A DNA stretch of 64,000 nt from Chitinophagales bacterium (GTDB lineage Bacteria > Bacteroidota > Bacteroidia > Chitinophagales > Chitinophagaceae). Each line of letters starts with the position of its first letter. The stretch's first letter is position 1. Positions 63,771 to 64,000 of this stretch are shown here, one piece after another. The notes beneath the pieces were generated by a model. That model did no database searches and was not told the origin of the DNA. It worked only from the letters and a program-made list of their open reading frames with translations. The translations under genes were made by a program, and so were the position numbers. The stretch spans positions 434,001 to 498,000 of the forward strand of contig JAFLBK010000002.1 of assembly GCA_017303335.1 (NCBI GenBank), in the 5' to 3' direction.

Positions 63771-64000
63771 ATGGAAACGAAAGAGAACAAGTCCGCCAAA
63801 CAATCCTCGGGCAATTCCATGATCAGGAATATCGCGGTAGGCGTTATTACGCCGGTGCTGGCGGCAGCCATCATTTATTTCCTCGGTTTCAATAAAGGAG
63901 ACGACAAGGCCGAATTCAGGAAGAAAAAAGAAGCGACGGAAAAGGTTTGGACATCGTATATCCAGAATAAGGAGATATTCTCCACCGTTATGAAAAAACT
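63771..64000 (+). CDS. N-terminal part of a membrane-anchored protein, cut by the window edge
   Basis: 77 residues are visible from ATG at 63771 (METKENKSAKQSS). A single membrane helix (about 19-43, including VGVITPVLAAAIIYFLGF) follows a polar tail, then a Lys/Glu-rich segment (KGDDKAEFRKKKEATEKV). The frame is open at the right edge. No domain can be recognised in this part. It lies beyond a terminator and so starts a new transcription unit. Confidence 0.7.
   Translation, partial: METKENKSAKQSSGNSMIRNIAVGVITPVLAAAIIYFLGFNKGDDKAEFRKKKEATEKVWTSYIQNKEIFSTVMKK

Overview
The window looks like chromosomal DNA from a Bacteroidota bacterium, most probably family Chitinophagaceae. The evidence is: a PorW/SprE-type secretion component and two proteins with type IX secretion (T9SS) C-terminal sorting domains; promoter-like sites of the Bacteroidota form TTG-N19-TAnnTTTG; a HYC_CC_PP family protein; a NagB fused to a PIG-L deacetylase domain; and SprB-type adhesin repeats. 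Base composition is about half G+C, except for an AT-rich islet at 49.9-51.1 kb. I saw no rRNA, tRNA, CRISPR array, integrase or intact insertion sequence.

Layout. 1-6.4 kb: the end of a large surface protein, then PBP1A and PorW/SprE on the minus strand. 6.5-8.4 kb: a four-gene cluster around a bactofilin, ending in a SprT-like protein. 8.4-11.6 kb: two GNAT acetyltransferases, an ECF sigma/anti-sigma pair and a fasciclin protein. 11.7-16 kb: sucC, purine nucleoside phosphorylase and a putative porin. 16-20.2 kb: a metal-handling operon (HYC_CC_PP protein, secreted HMA protein, TonB-dependent receptor with its own HMA domain, thioredoxin-like protein). 20.2-23.9 kb: a DtxR-family repressor, a DtxR-box-like operator in the divergent promoter, and a di-haem/Rieske/porin operon. 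23.9-28.8 kb: a helical CHAD-like protein, an ATP-grasp-like protein, a class I glutamine amidotransferase and a divergent PGM1-like ATP-grasp ligase; this is the best candidate for an undescribed pathway. 28.9-39 kb: a giant T9SS adhesin-like protein, NagB, a GH20 hexosaminidase and a CocE-type hydrolase. 39-50 kb: mostly housekeeping genes (pyk, pfkA, argS, a YbiT-like ABC-F protein, GtrA, dnaK). 49.9-51.5 kb: an AT-rich islet with a cytosolic 5'-nucleotidase, followed by a 134-bp tandem repeat. 51.5-64 kb: three secreted proteins of unknown role, small oxidoreductases, an FRG-domain protein, GNAT and PhzF proteins, a second large T9SS cargo protein, and a truncated membrane protein at the edge.

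Intergenic DNA is unusually structured. Many gaps hold imperfect long hairpins, each built from its own short word (GTTTGAAG, GGTTCATGG, GTTGAAA, CTGGATACT, CGTTTAAG). One such hairpin lies in frame inside argS. Other families are the GGTCAGACG-type hairpins (three copies), and GGGCTAAAGCCC / CCCCGCCCTTAAGGGCGGGG-type palindromes at 36.8-37.1 and 51.1-51.5 kb. Functional links between genes are inferred from spacing and family knowledge; no searches were run.
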